Position numbers and translations under genes: made by a program
DNA from: Deltaproteobacteria bacterium
GTDB lineage: Bacteria > Desulfobacterota > UBA8473
DNA: 21,978 bases
Assembly (NCBI GenBank): GCA_030643245.1
Contig: DAOWME010000018.1
Coordinates: forward strand, 1-21,978
Direction: 5' to 3'
The notes under the pieces: model-generated
What the model saw: the letters and a program-made list of their open reading frames with translations, nothing else
Told to the model about the DNA's origin: nothing
The model's database searches: none
Shown: positions 1 through 7,453 of the stretch, in pieces
Layout: every line of letters starts with the position of its first letter
Numbering within the stretch: position 1 is the stretch's first letter

Positions 1-13
1 AAATTATGGCTGC

Positions 14-213
14 TTCAACGGTGGTCAAATTTTAACCCGTGCAGAACTCGCATCTAAGTGAGCATAGAGAAAGAACAGTCTAAAGCTACTAAATTTAACC
101 TATAGGTTTTGGAACTACAAACATTCAAAAAACGAAGCTTTCCCCCTGTTCTTTCTTAACGCTCACTAAAATGCTCAAAGAGCTGCACGGATTAAAATTT
201 AACCACCGTTGAA
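14..213. repeat. 200-bp near-palindromic MITE-like element
   Basis: The ends 14-44 and 183-213 are inverted copies of each other, 29 of 31 bases matching; the outer tip reads TTCAACGGTGG. A second inverted pair lies further in (54-78 against 146-168, core AGTGAGC / GCTCACT and AGAAAGAACAG / CTGTTCTTTCT). The strand could fold into one long hairpin with a loop of about 65 nt. No coding frame fills it and no clear target duplication is visible. A non-autonomous transposable element is the likeliest reading; no second copy is present in the window to prove mobility. Confidence 0.7.
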
Positions 214-328
214 TCTGTGCCGAGACCGTTTTTTCATTCGAAAGTGTAAACTAACTTTATAGCTTTTATGAAGGATGCCATAAGTTAGAAGCCTTTTTCA
301 ATTTAAAAAGAGCGGCTGATAAGAGATA

Positions 329-515
329 GTGCCCATCCATAAATGGACTTCTTGAGAAAATGGCACGAGTTGGTTTCCAATTCAGAGATGAGCAATTTAT
401 TCTCTGAGCAAGGCCGCACGACGGTTTTCGCCGAGGCATACATAATCGTACGTCGCAGGCGGAAACCGGAGGAGAACGCAGCTCAGGGGAAAAAGGGCCA
501 TTTCTGGATGGAAAC
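329..515 (+). mobile_element. MITE-like element, family 1, copy 1 (187 bp)
   Basis: It starts GTGCCCATCCATAAATGG and ends CCATTTCTGGATGGAAAC, imperfect terminal inverted repeats of 18 bp. Flanking 6-mers are GAGATA (323-328) and GAGACA (516-521), 5 of 6 identical, as expected for a target duplication that has drifted. It has the same length and orientation as copy 2. It carries no transposase; the open frame running through it is discussed among the rejected items. Confidence 0.8.
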
Positions 516-961
516 GAGACAGAAAGAAACATCTGAAAAAAGTATTATTCGAACGACCTGACGCCAAATCAGCTGCATAAGAAAATACTCTTCCATATCA
601 TATATATTTGTCCCGCACCGGGGATATCGTCTGACTGATCTCCCTCAGGTCTCACTGGGTAACCGCACCCTCATTATTCTACTGGAACTGGTGAAGGGGC
701 GATGCCTTTTCGGTCGAGCGCAATAGGTTGGGCAAAATTAGCATATCAATATTGATAATGCAACAATTTCTGAAATTTGGAAGGGGTTCCATACGCTGTG
801 ACAGGTATGAAATATTTGTAGGTGTTATAAGCGCCATGTGGTTTTTCGTGTAAGGTTAAGATTTTACAAAACCTTACATGAAGGGACGACTTTTTATGAT
901 GAACAGAAAACAGTCCGTGGACGAGAAGGTTCAATCGGTAGAAGTTGCACTTGTCTAGTTA
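516..961. other. Gene-free spacer between two family-1 elements
   Basis: No convincing gene is visible. It holds one copy of a 50-nt motif (784-833, listed separately) and a hairpin at 847-880 (TGTAAGGTT / AACCTTACA with a 12-nt loop, no T tract). A frame of about 54 codons (562-723) is open but has no ATG, GTG or TTG start and no recognisable product. Confidence 0.5.
784..833 (+). repeat. 50-nt dispersed motif, copy a (most diverged)
   Basis: It shares with 1227-1277 and 6815-6866 the pattern TTCCATA, TGTGA.AG, TATTTGT.GGT and TAA in the same order and nearly the same spacing. It is preceded by a small palindrome (765-777, AATTTC-T-GAAATT) and followed by a hairpin at 847-880. Function is unknown. 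Confidence 0.4.
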
Positions 962-1148
962 GTGTCCATCCATAAATGGACTTCTTGAGAAAAGGGCACG
1001 AGTTGGTTTCCAATTCAGAAATGAGCAATTTTTTCTCTGAGCAAGGCCGCACGACGGTTTGCGCCGAGTCGTACATGGTCGTACGTCGCAGGCGGAAACC
1101 GGAGGAGAACGCAGCTCAGAGGAAAAAGTGCCATTTCTGGATGGAAAC
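962..1148 (+). mobile_element. MITE-like element, family 1, copy 2 (187 bp)
   Basis: Its ends are GTGTCCATCCATAAATGG and CCATTTCTGGATGGAAAC. Flanking 6-mers TAGTTA (956-961) and TAGTGA (1149-1154) match at 5 of 6 positions. It is collinear with copy 1 over its whole length with scattered substitutions. From 1006 to the end it is itself a near-palindrome centred near 1078, with the left 43 bp as an extra arm. Confidence 0.82.
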
Positions 1149-1226
1149 TAGTGAATATTGAGGCGGCCGATCGTGAGACTGGCACACCGTCGAGCACTTT
1201 GCGCTATGATTTGAACAAAGTGGGAT

Positions 1227-1277
1227 GGTTCCATATTAATGTGATAGCAGCATTATTTATTTGTGGGTCATAATGGG
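1227..1277 (+). repeat. 50-nt dispersed motif, copy b
   Basis: It shares TGTGATAGC and TTATTTGTGGGT with copy c at 6815-6866, plus the flanking CCAT and TAATG, at matching spacing. It is preceded by a perfect 7-bp hairpin (CACTTTG 1194-1200 / CAAAGTG 1216-1222) and followed at once by the inverted repeat 1280-1345. It is non-coding in all frames examined. Confidence 0.55.
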
Positions 1278-1279
1278 GT

Positions 1280-1345
1280 TTCTCAATAAGTCCGGGCAAA
1301 TCATACTTTGAGACTATCCAATAGCTGTTGCCCACTTATTGAGAA
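1280..1345. repeat. Inverted repeat, possible hairpin
   Basis: TTCTCAATAAGTCCGGGCAA (1280-1299) faces TTGCCC.ACTTATTGAGAA (1328-1345), 18 bp pairing with a 2-nt bulge around a 28-nt loop. There is no U tract, so it is not an obvious terminator. It lies about 255 bp upstream of the YCF48-like gene and may be the end structure of a small mobile element. Confidence 0.6.
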
Positions 1346-1482
1346 CTTACCGTTTCCATAGCCGGCTAGGGCAAGAAGGATGGTGTTGTTTGAAGGACGT
1401 GTAAAAATCTGAGAAAATTAAAAGCTGGGAGAAAACCCTACCTCATAGGGAAATATCCCGGTAAATTAGGGGATAACCCCCA

Positions 1483-1513
1483 TGGACAAATAATTAGAAT
1501 GTACTAGTATAAT
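1483..1513 (+). promoter_or_regulatory. Candidate sigma70 promoter for the YCF48-like gene
   Basis: TATAAT at 1508-1513 is a perfect -10 box, and TGGACA at 1483-1488 is a fair -35 box. The 19-nt spacer is longer than the ideal 17, so strength is uncertain. It lies about 85 bp before the chosen start at 1601 and is the only good candidate in the upstream gap. Confidence 0.45.
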
Positions 1514-1600
1514 GCCCCAATGTACCTAGATATAAATGGAGAGTGTAAATTGAGAAATGAAGGATGCTAATAATTAAATGTGTTTTTTGAGGTACGATTT

Positions 1601-2581
1601 ATGGAAAAAAGGAATATTTTAGTTTTTGTCCTGAGTATCGCTTTTTTTGTTTTGTTCTCTAACATCACAATAATAAATCGATGCCCTTTCGCTAAAGATT
1701 TAAACGGAACTGTGGCAATATCGAGCATGGACCTGCGCTTTGGCTTTTATGATGTTATTTTTCTTGATGGCAAGCGAGGGTTGATAGGCGGAAAGGGAGG
1801 TGTGATATTTAGGACGGAAGACAGTGGAAAGACTTGGACAAAAGTAATTTCCGGGGTCAATGGATCGATTTTCTGTTTTTCATTTATTAACAGGAATGTC
1901 GGGTGGGCAGTGGGACAGTTTGGATTAGTCATCTCCACCACAGACGGGGGCAGGACCTGGGAGCACCAGAATTCCCACTTAAAGAACCATCTGTTCTGTG
2001 TAAAGTTCACCGATAAACTTCACGGTGTTGCTGCCGGTGACTGGGGAAAAATAATTCTCACGGATGATGGAGGGCAGACATGGTCCGACGTATCTCTTGA
2101 GAGGGACATAATACTCTATGACACTGATTTTGTCAGCGCTAAAGAAGGTTGGTTAGCGGCTGAAACAGGGGTGCTATTCCATACTGTTGACGGAGGAAGG
2201 ACCTGGGAAGATCTGGACCTGGGGCGTGGAAAGACTTTTTTCGGAATTTCATTTGATAAACTTGGAAACGGTGTGGCTGTGGGAATGGAAGGAGTTGTAT
2301 GCCACACCTCCGATTGGGGCGAAAACTGGAAACTTGAAAGGGTTGCGGAAAGTTCGTTTTTCAATGTCTTTCTTGTAAACGGGAAAGGCCTTGCAGTGGG
2401 GAATATGGCATCTATCTATGAGACAAAAGATGGAGGAAAGAGTTGGGAGGTGATTGCGTCTCCTCTTAATATGAGACAGAACTGGATACAATGCGTGGCA
2501 AAAATACAGGAAGAAAGATACATAGTCGCAGGGGTTCGCGGATCAATTCTGTTTATACAGGATTCCCGTATTGATCGTTAA
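1601..2581 (+). CDS. YCF48/BNR-repeat beta-propeller protein, membrane-anchored or exported
   Basis: The 326-residue product has an N-terminal hydrophobic segment (about residues 5-22) that should act as a signal peptide or anchor. It then has about six repeats of roughly 42 residues. Each repeat holds a G-x-G or A-x-G turn followed by T-x-D-G-G-x-T-W, for example TTDGGRTWE, TDDGGQTWS and TVDGGRTWE. These are BNR/Asp-box-like repeats of the YCF48 (photosystem II assembly factor Hcf136) superfamily and predict a propeller outside the cytoplasm. A GTG at 1580 is in frame, but the ATG at 1601 is preferred because GAGG at 1589-1592 sits 8 nt before it. In non-photosynthetic bacteria such proteins often neighbour RND exporters and DUF1329/DUF1302 genes, as here. 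A role as periplasmic scaffold for that set is inference; binding partners are unknown. Confidence 0.85.
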   Translation: MEKRNILVFVLSIAFFVLFSNITIINRCPFAKDLNGTVAISSMDLRFGFYDVIFLDGKRGLIGGKGGVIFRTEDSGKTWTKVISGVNGSIFCFSFINRNVGWAVGQFGLVISTTDGGRTWEHQNSHLKNHLFCVKFTDKLHGVAAGDWGKIILTDDGGQTWSDVSLERDIILYDTDFVSAKEGWLAAETGVLFHTVDGGRTWEDLDLGRGKTFFGISFDKLGNGVAVGMEGVVCHTSDWGENWKLERVAESSFFNVFLVNGKGLAVGNMASIYETKDGGKSWEVIASPLNMRQNWIQCVAKIQEERYIVAGVRGSILFIQDSRIDR

Positions 2582-2751
2582 GAGCTTTCTGGTGTCAAAC
2601 TTCAACATGTTACTTGTCCCCATTTCAACTGATTGCAAAGGTTATGTGAGGATATTGGTGTGCCAACGTGGAATCCATATAGAGACTTAATTTATTATTA
2701 TTTTTTGGTTTTTAAGTTTCGAGACAAAGAGATAGCAGGAGGAAGAGTATA

Positions 2752-5133
2752 ATGGGGGAAAAGGTACATCAATTTTGGGTACAAACCGTCAAATTTCAAT
2801 TGAGACACCGTGCCGCCGTTATCACCCTATTAGCTTTGCTGTCGATCCTTGCTCTTTACAGCATTTTTACAAAGCTGGAGATAAAAACGGATTTTTTTGA
2901 GTTTTACCCGCCTAATCATGAATACATAAAGCTTTATAAAGAATTCCGCAAGATGTTCGGGTCCGCCAATGTCCTTAGCATTATTCTGGAAAGGACAGAC
3001 GGAAATGATATCTATAACCCTGAGACTTTGAAAAAGATAAATGACATGACCCTGGGGGTTTTAAGTATCAAAGGGTGCAATCCGCTTCAGGTCACTTCTA
3101 TAGCGCATCCAAGGGTGAAACAGATAGTCCTGGACTCATACGGAATAGGAATGTATCCCCTTATGTACCCTAAAGTACCGGAGACCAAGGCGGCGGCAGA
3201 CGCATTTAAAAAGGCCGCCTATTCAAACGAAGGTATACGGGGTTTTTACATAGCTCTGGACGACAAATCAACTGTGGTTTATGCTGGTTTCTGGGAAGAA
3301 GGCGTTGATTTGTTATATCTTTTCAAAGAGGTACATAAATTAACTGCCTCAATAGAAGACGAGAATCACACATGCCACATCGCCGGCTACCCTATGCTTT
3401 ATGCATGGGTCAGCCACTACCGGCCACAAATTTATCTGATTCTCGGTGTCACAGGCGCGGCAATGCTTTTGCTCCTGCTCCTTTATTTCAAAAAACTAGG
3501 TGGAATTGTTATCCCTGCTGTTTCAGGCATAGTAAGCGCAATATGGGGGCTTGGGTTTGCCGCTGCCTTAGGGATCAATATTGACCCTTTGCTTTTAGTT
3601 GTTCCGGTCCTTTTATCCGCCAGGGCGTTGTCCCATTCATGCCAGTGTCTGGAAAGGTTTCATCAGGAATTTCAAAAATGCGGTGACAGGGAGAAGGCCA
3701 TTGTCACAGCCTATTCGGCCCTTTACCCTCCAGCGCTTCTGGCCATTATAACAGACGGTCTGGGTGTGCTGACCATAGCCATAGCCACCATACCACTGAT
3801 GCAGAAGCTCGCCTATTTTTCCTCTTTCTGGATAATCAGTATTTTTATAGCCGTTATGGTCCTTAATCCGCTTATTCTCCACTTTTTTTATTCCCCGACC
3901 CCAAAGGGGGAAAGTTTCAAGCCCCTTGATTCGATGCTTGGAAAAAAGAGCGTGTACTCCATGTTCACCAATTATATTTATCGTTTGTCAGGCCCGAAAT
4001 TAAAATGGGTCTGCGCTGCCTTTGCGCTCGTTTTTCTATTTGGAGGGGGCTATATTTCCATCACATACTTGAAGGTAGGAGATTCGAGCGCAGGAGGGGC
4101 GATTTTATATCCGGATCATCCTTATAATATTGCGCAAGACAAAATGAATAATGACTTTGTAGGGGCATCCCGGCTGGTCGTTGTCCTGCAAGGAAGAGAA
4201 GAACACGCCATAAAGTTTCGTGAGTCATTAATTACAATGGAAAAATTGGAACTCTTCATGGAACATAACCTCGAACACGTGGGTGCGACCCTGAGTTTCG
4301 GCGATCTGGTCCGTAAGGTATACAGGATGTACCATGAAGGGTTTCCTAAATGGGATATGATCCCACAGACGGGACGTGATTTAGGCCAGATATTTTGGGT
4401 CTTGTCCGCCAGCATGGTGCCTGGAGAAATCGATCAACTTGTCAGCGTCCCCGATTATACAAATTCCAATGTAACCGCCTTCCTGCGCGATTACAATCAT
4501 GACAGCATTAAGGATATCATTAGAAAGGTGAGGGCATTTGGTGAGACTGTGAATTCAGATCCTGATTCCAAGATAGAAATTAGGCTTGCCGCCGGGATAC
4601 TCGGCATTCTTGCTGCGGTTAATGAGGAGGTGGAGTGGTCTTACTGGGCCATTTTTGCCGTCATATTCTTTACTATTTTCGTGCTATGCTCCATCACATA
4701 CCGCTCCTTCAAGGCAGCCATTATCCTGATAATCCCGTTACTGTTATCCCAAATAATGTGTGAACTTATAATGGTGATATTCCATATAGACCTCAATATA
4801 GATTCATTGCCTGTTACCGCCATAGGTGTCGGGGTCGGCATTGATTATGGTATTTATCTGATGAGCAGGCTCAAGGAAGAGTGTTATGAGCAAGACAATT
4901 TTGACATGGTAAGGCTTACTACTTTGGTTACCACAGGAAAGGTTATAATGTTTACAGCCCTGACCCTGGCAATAGGAGTATTTTTCTGGCTGTTTTCGGT
5001 AATGAAATTCTCGGCTGAAATGGGACTTCTTATCCTTTTGCTCATGATTTTTAACATGATAAATTCACTGGTCATGGTCCCTGCCTTATCAGGGATTTTA
5101 AAACCTTCATTTGTGACGCATAAGTTCAAATAG
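2752..5133 (+). CDS. RND superfamily exporter, MMPL type
   Basis: The 793-residue inner-membrane protein has the duplicated RND layout. TM1 lies at about 22-40, followed by a large periplasmic loop (41-225) and a block of five TM helices (about 225-385). The second half repeats this: TM7 at about 418-438, a loop to about 625, and five more helices to the C-terminus. The second half carries GVGVGIDYGIYL (692-703), where D698 matches the conserved acidic residue of proton-driven RND pumps. The equivalent place in the first half has no acidic residue and reads ARALSHS (290-296, H295). It resembles the COG1033/MMPL group, whose members export lipids, hopanoids or other hydrophobic molecules, rather than the AcrB drug pumps. 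AGGAGG ends about 10 nt before the ATG. It lies 170 bp after the YCF48-like gene. Substrate is not determinable from sequence. Confidence 0.9.
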   Translation: MGEKVHQFWVQTVKFQLRHRAAVITLLALLSILALYSIFTKLEIKTDFFEFYPPNHEYIKLYKEFRKMFGSANVLSIILERTDGNDIYNPETLKKINDMTLGVLSIKGCNPLQVTSIAHPRVKQIVLDSYGIGMYPLMYPKVPETKAAADAFKKAAYSNEGIRGFYIALDDKSTVVYAGFWEEGVDLLYLFKEVHKLTASIEDENHTCHIAGYPMLYAWVSHYRPQIYLILGVTGAAMLLLLLLYFKKLGGIVIPAVSGIVSAIWGLGFAAALGINIDPLLLVVPVLLSARALSHSCQCLERFHQEFQKCGDREKAIVTAYSALYPPALLAIITDGLGVLTIAIATIPLMQKLAYFSSFWIISIFIAVMVLNPLILHFFYSPTPKGESFKPLDSMLGKKSVYSMFTNYIYRLSGPKLKWVCAAFALVFLFGGGYISITYLKVGDSSAGGAILYPDHPYNIAQDKMNNDFVGASRLVVVLQGREEHAIKFRESLITMEKLELFMEHNLEHVGATLSFGDLVRKVYRMYHEGFPKWDMIPQTGRDLGQIFWVLSASMVPGEIDQLVSVPDYTNSNVTAFLRDYNHDSIKDIIRKVRAFGETVNSDPDSKIEIRLAAGILGILAAVNEEVEWSYWAIFAVIFFTIFVLCSITYRSFKAAIILIIPLLLSQIMCELIMVIFHIDLNIDSLPVTAIGVGVGIDYGIYLMSRLKEECYEQDNFDMVRLTTLVTTGKVIMFTALTLAIGVFFWLFSVMKFSAEMGLLILLLMIFNMINSLVMVPALSGILKPSFVTHKFK

Positions 5134-5175
5134 TCGTGTGATTTAAGAAACAAATCAAATTTGTGATAATATTAG

Positions 5176-5187
5176 AAAGGAGGTGAT
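5176..5187 (+). promoter_or_regulatory. Extended Shine-Dalgarno sequence
   Basis: AAAGGAGGTGAT is an exact 12-nt complement of the usual bacterial 16S rRNA 3' tail (ATCACCTCCTTT). The preceding TTAG extends the match to the TTTCTAA ending found in many 16S genes. It is far stronger than the other ribosome sites here and overlaps the ATG (5186-5188) of a 29-codon frame. Confidence 0.6.
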
Positions 5188-5275
5188 GAGCCACAAAACC
5201 GTCGTGAGGTTGGTGCTCACAAATTTTTCAAGCTGTGCAGTTGGTCAGGTTTACCGCTTAACGCAATCCTGTTAA
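5186..5275 (+). CDS. Possible 29-residue leader peptide between the RND and DUF1329 genes
   Basis: A short frame begins at ATG 5186, directly at the extended Shine-Dalgarno sequence, and ends TAA at 5273-5275. The peptide begins MSHKTVVRLVL and ends TQSC; it resembles no family I know. Its second half runs into the left arm of palindromic repeat 5221-5337. The codon track is therefore partly repeat sequence, which argues against a conserved peptide. The ribosome site is the main support. It could be a translated leader that affects folding of the downstream palindrome and so expression of the DUF1329 gene; this is inference. Confidence 0.3.
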   Translation: MSHKTVVRLVLTNFSSCAVGQVYRLTQSC

Positions 5276-5337
5276 CTGAATCATCGGAGACACTTCAAGA
5301 CACTGGGTTTGTGTAACTGCACAGCTTGAAATTTTTT
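5221..5337. repeat. Palindromic repeat family 2, copy A (117 bp)
   Basis: Terminal arms CAAGCTGTGCAGTT (5229-5242) and AACTGCACAGCTTG (5315-5328) pair exactly over 14 bp, and A/T-rich tips (AAATTTTT / ATTTTTT) extend the pairing. The interior (GGTCAGGTTTACCGCTTAACGC) recurs in copy B at 6991-7216. It ends 32 bp before the DUF1329 start and would form a large hairpin in a read-through RND-DUF1329 mRNA. Confidence 0.75.
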
Positions 5338-5369
5338 CAATCAAACTGCAAGAGAGGGGGATTTGGGAA

Positions 5370-6758
5370 ATGTTAAAAAGGAAAGCGCTATCAGCATTTG
5401 GTTTTTTCGTTATGGTTTTATTTTCAGTTCAGATTGCTTCAGTTCAGATTGCAGCAGCCGTTGACCCTGAATGGCAGAAAAAACAGGAGATCCTTTTTAA
5501 AGAAGCCGGCATCAAACCAGGCGATATTATTTCAACGGAAAACTGGGAAAAATGTGAGGGTCTGCTTCCGGACTCCATGGTGAATTGGGTAAAAACAGGA
5601 AAAATGGAATTGAGGATAGGCAGACTTAATTTTGACATAGATTTTGATGACGGGTGGTATGAGGCCACAAAAAAGAATTTCGGAAAATTCAAGCTGGATA
5701 AGGAAGAAAATCTTCTTTTATCAAACGGCGAGTTTGCGGAGCATGTATATGGTTATCCCTTCCCTGATGTTTATGACAAAATGGAAACCGATCCTGATTC
5801 AGGCGTTAAATTCATGTATAACCGACAGGTTGTCAGCCGTAGATTAGGCAATGGTTACGAGCAGGACTGGACCATCGAATGGGTCGGCAAGGATGGCCTG
5901 GAACGGTCTGCCCAATCCATCTGGCATGAATATAATTATTGGGGGAGGCAGAAACCGATACCAAACCCGGACAAGATGAGATGGAGAAGTATTGTGTCCG
6001 TAGCAAGGCCATATGATATGTCCGGCATGTGCATATTGACACTGAGGAAGCTGAAGGGAACCGAAGACGAGCTATATGTTTATGTTCCCGCTATCAGAAG
6101 GGTCAGAAGGATGTCGGGCGCCAACAGGTGCGATCCATATCTCGGGTCTGATATGACTGTTGACGACGGCAATTTGTGGGCAGGTCTGACCAATTCCATG
6201 AAATGGAGGTTTATTGAAGAAAGGATTGGTCTGATCCCCATGGAAGAGACATGCGCCGACCATGCACAAAAAATGACTCAGCTCTCTGACGGAACCTGGA
6301 GAAGCCCGGCAAATCAACCAGCGGTAAAAATGTGTTGTGAACAAAAGGATTGCAAGGTCGCACCATGGTCGACCTCATGGGCGGAGGGCAATATGGTCTG
6401 GGTCCCCAGGCGGATGTTTGTTGTTGAGGCATTACCCCTTGATCCTTACTATAATTATGCAAAATCGATCTACTGGATCGATAAGCAGACACATTGGATA
6501 AGCCATAAGATCTGCTGGGACAAGTCCGGAGAATACTGGAAATCGTCTTATTGCGGTCCTGTATGCTGGGAATGGGGGGACGGTTTAAAAGGTGTGGAAA
6601 CTCCCAACATACAGGTATTCGTTGATGAAAAAACAAAGCATGCCACTTACAATGTCGCATCGGGAGTACGGCAAGGAGTTCAGCTCTTTACATACTTCAA
6701 CAGGCCATTCAGCCCAACACATTTTACTGTGGAGAGACTGCGCATGTGGTCAAAATAG
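5370..6758 (+). CDS. DUF1329 family protein, exported
   Basis: The 462-residue protein has a Sec signal peptide (KRK, hydrophobic stretch, probable cleavage after the AAA near residue 30). The rest matches the DUF1329 (PF07044) type: Trp/Tyr-rich with motifs such as WHEYNYWGR, a Y-V-P-A-x-R-R-V-R-R-M segment, and an extended WIDKQTHW region. DUF1329 proteins are thought to have a LolA/LolB-like beta fold suited to carrying lipids or other greasy ligands through the periplasm; that role is family knowledge and not proven here. A purine-rich GAGAGGGGG before the ATG serves as ribosome site. The signal peptide contains an exact tandem duplication of 15 bp (5423-5452). DUF1329 genes usually sit beside DUF1302 and RND genes, as here. 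Several cysteines (CC, C-x-C-like groups near residues 318-330 and 392-402) are unusual and may form disulfides. Confidence 0.88.
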   Translation: MLKRKALSAFGFFVMVLFSVQIASVQIAAAVDPEWQKKQEILFKEAGIKPGDIISTENWEKCEGLLPDSMVNWVKTGKMELRIGRLNFDIDFDDGWYEATKKNFGKFKLDKEENLLLSNGEFAEHVYGYPFPDVYDKMETDPDSGVKFMYNRQVVSRRLGNGYEQDWTIEWVGKDGLERSAQSIWHEYNYWGRQKPIPNPDKMRWRSIVSVARPYDMSGMCILTLRKLKGTEDELYVYVPAIRRVRRMSGANRCDPYLGSDMTVDDGNLWAGLTNSMKWRFIEERIGLIPMEETCADHAQKMTQLSDGTWRSPANQPAVKMCCEQKDCKVAPWSTSWAEGNMVWVPRRMFVVEALPLDPYYNYAKSIYWIDKQTHWISHKICWDKSGEYWKSSYCGPVCWEWGDGLKGVETPNIQVFVDEKTKHATYNVASGVRQGVQLFTYFNRPFSPTHFTVERLRMWSK

Positions 6759-6990
6759 AAAGAAGCCGTTTATTTATTTTTCTAAGGGAGCGAACAGTTT
6801 CAACATTTTGGTATGGGACCATTAGTATGTGATAGCTGAATTAGTTATTTGTGGGTTGTAATGACAGGGTATTTACCCTTTTGAACTGTTGCGATCCATA
6901 TTGCGGAAACTATACGGCAGGCGCTGGACTAAAACAAAATTTCGACTCCTCACAAATATCTCGTATATATCACAGCGTAGGGAACCATCC
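6759..6990. other. Gene-free spacer with motif c and an inverted repeat
   Basis: After the DUF1329 stop there is no convincing gene. AACAGTTTCAA (about 6793-6803) and TTGAACTGTT (about 6881-6890) form an inverted repeat that encloses motif c. GGGTA-TT-TACCC (6867-6878) forms a tight inner hairpin. The open frame at 6851-7093 runs through repeats and has no ribosome site or recognisable product. Confidence 0.5.
6815..6866 (+). repeat. 50-nt dispersed motif, copy c
   Basis: It is nearly collinear with copy b: CCATTAGTATGTGATAGC followed by ATTAG, TTATTTGTGGGTT and TAATG. It lies 57 bp after the DUF1329 stop, and a GGGTA/TACCC hairpin starts at its end (6867-6878). Confidence 0.55.
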
Positions 6991-7216
6991 AAATATTTCA
7001 AGCTGTGCAGAGTTGGTCAAGTTTACCGCTTGCCGCCTACTTGCTTCGTTTGCTTCTTATGAACTACAGTCTTGCATAAGGCTGAATGTGTAATGGGATG
7101 AAAAGTCTCGTATGTCTATTTTAAAAGTTGGTCAGGTCCTTACGTATAAGAAGCAAACGAAGCAAGCAGCCGGCGATTAACGCAATCCTGCTCAACTGCA
7201 CAGGTCCAAATATTTT
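6991..7216. repeat. Palindromic repeat family 2, copy B, interrupted by another element
   Basis: The left arm (AAATATTTCAAGCTGTGCAG, 6991-7010) and the following GTTGGTCAAGTTTACCGCTT match copy A. The sequence then breaks at 7031 and resumes at 7177 with TTAACGCAATCCTG and the right arm AACTGCACAG. The central part of copy A (TGAATCATCGG and onward) is missing. The break is filled by the inverted-repeat element 7032-7176. Confidence 0.7.
7032..7176. mobile_element. Small inverted-repeat element nested in family 2 copy B
   Basis: Its ends 7032-7060 and 7146-7174 are inverted copies with 27 of 29 bases matching; the shared core is CTTGCTTCGTTTGCTTCTTAT on the left, cut after 20 bases in the exact tip match. 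It interrupts the GCTTAACG sequence seen intact in copy A; TT appears on both sides (7030-7031 and 7177-7178), a possible 2-bp target duplication. It carries no gene. An internal GTTGGTCAGGT at about 7128-7138 resembles the host repeat. Confidence 0.65.
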
Positions 7217-7284
7217 GGCCAAAGTATCAGGAAGCCATGGAGGGATCTTTCCCTCATGGTTTGACTCATTTTGAAGATTCTAAG

Positions 7285-7362
7285 TTCGCTACGCAAAATT
7301 GCAAAAAACTCGGTCGCGAGTTGCCTCAAACATTTTGCAATTTTAGCTCCGCTCACTACGAA
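7285..7362. repeat. Palindromic element, cruciform-like
   Basis: GCAAAATTGCAAAA (7293-7306) pairs with TTTTGCAATTTTAGC (7333-7347) with one bulge. A second hairpin, AACTCG-GTCG-CGAGTT (7307-7322), lies between them. The outer flanks TTCGCTACG and CTACGAA are also partly inverted. It lies about 90 bp before the DUF1302 start. It is probably another small intergenic repeat family and does not look like a terminator. Confidence 0.6.
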
Positions 7363-7453
7363 TTAATTACCCAAGATCATCAAGAAAGAGCTAAAGAAGC
7401 GATCTAAGAGGTAAGTTATGAAGAGCAACCTATAAACAGAGGAGGAAATAGTG

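Noticed and set aside
343..561. 72-residue open frame inside family-1 copy 1, with a similar 61-residue frame at 976-1161
   Set aside because: The frames are similar only because the DNA is repeated. They run through palindromic arms, lack a ribosome site and end in unrelated flanks, so they are by-products of the element.
562..723. Open frame of about 54 codons between repeats
   Set aside because: It has no ATG, GTG or TTG start, no ribosome site and no recognisable motif. A decayed gene fragment cannot be excluded but is not supported.
847..880. Rho-independent terminator
   Set aside because: A good stem is present but no T tract follows on either strand, and no gene ends nearby.
329..1148. 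CRISPR array
   Set aside because: The repeats are about 187 bp, few, irregularly spaced and in both orientations, with no spacers or cas genes.
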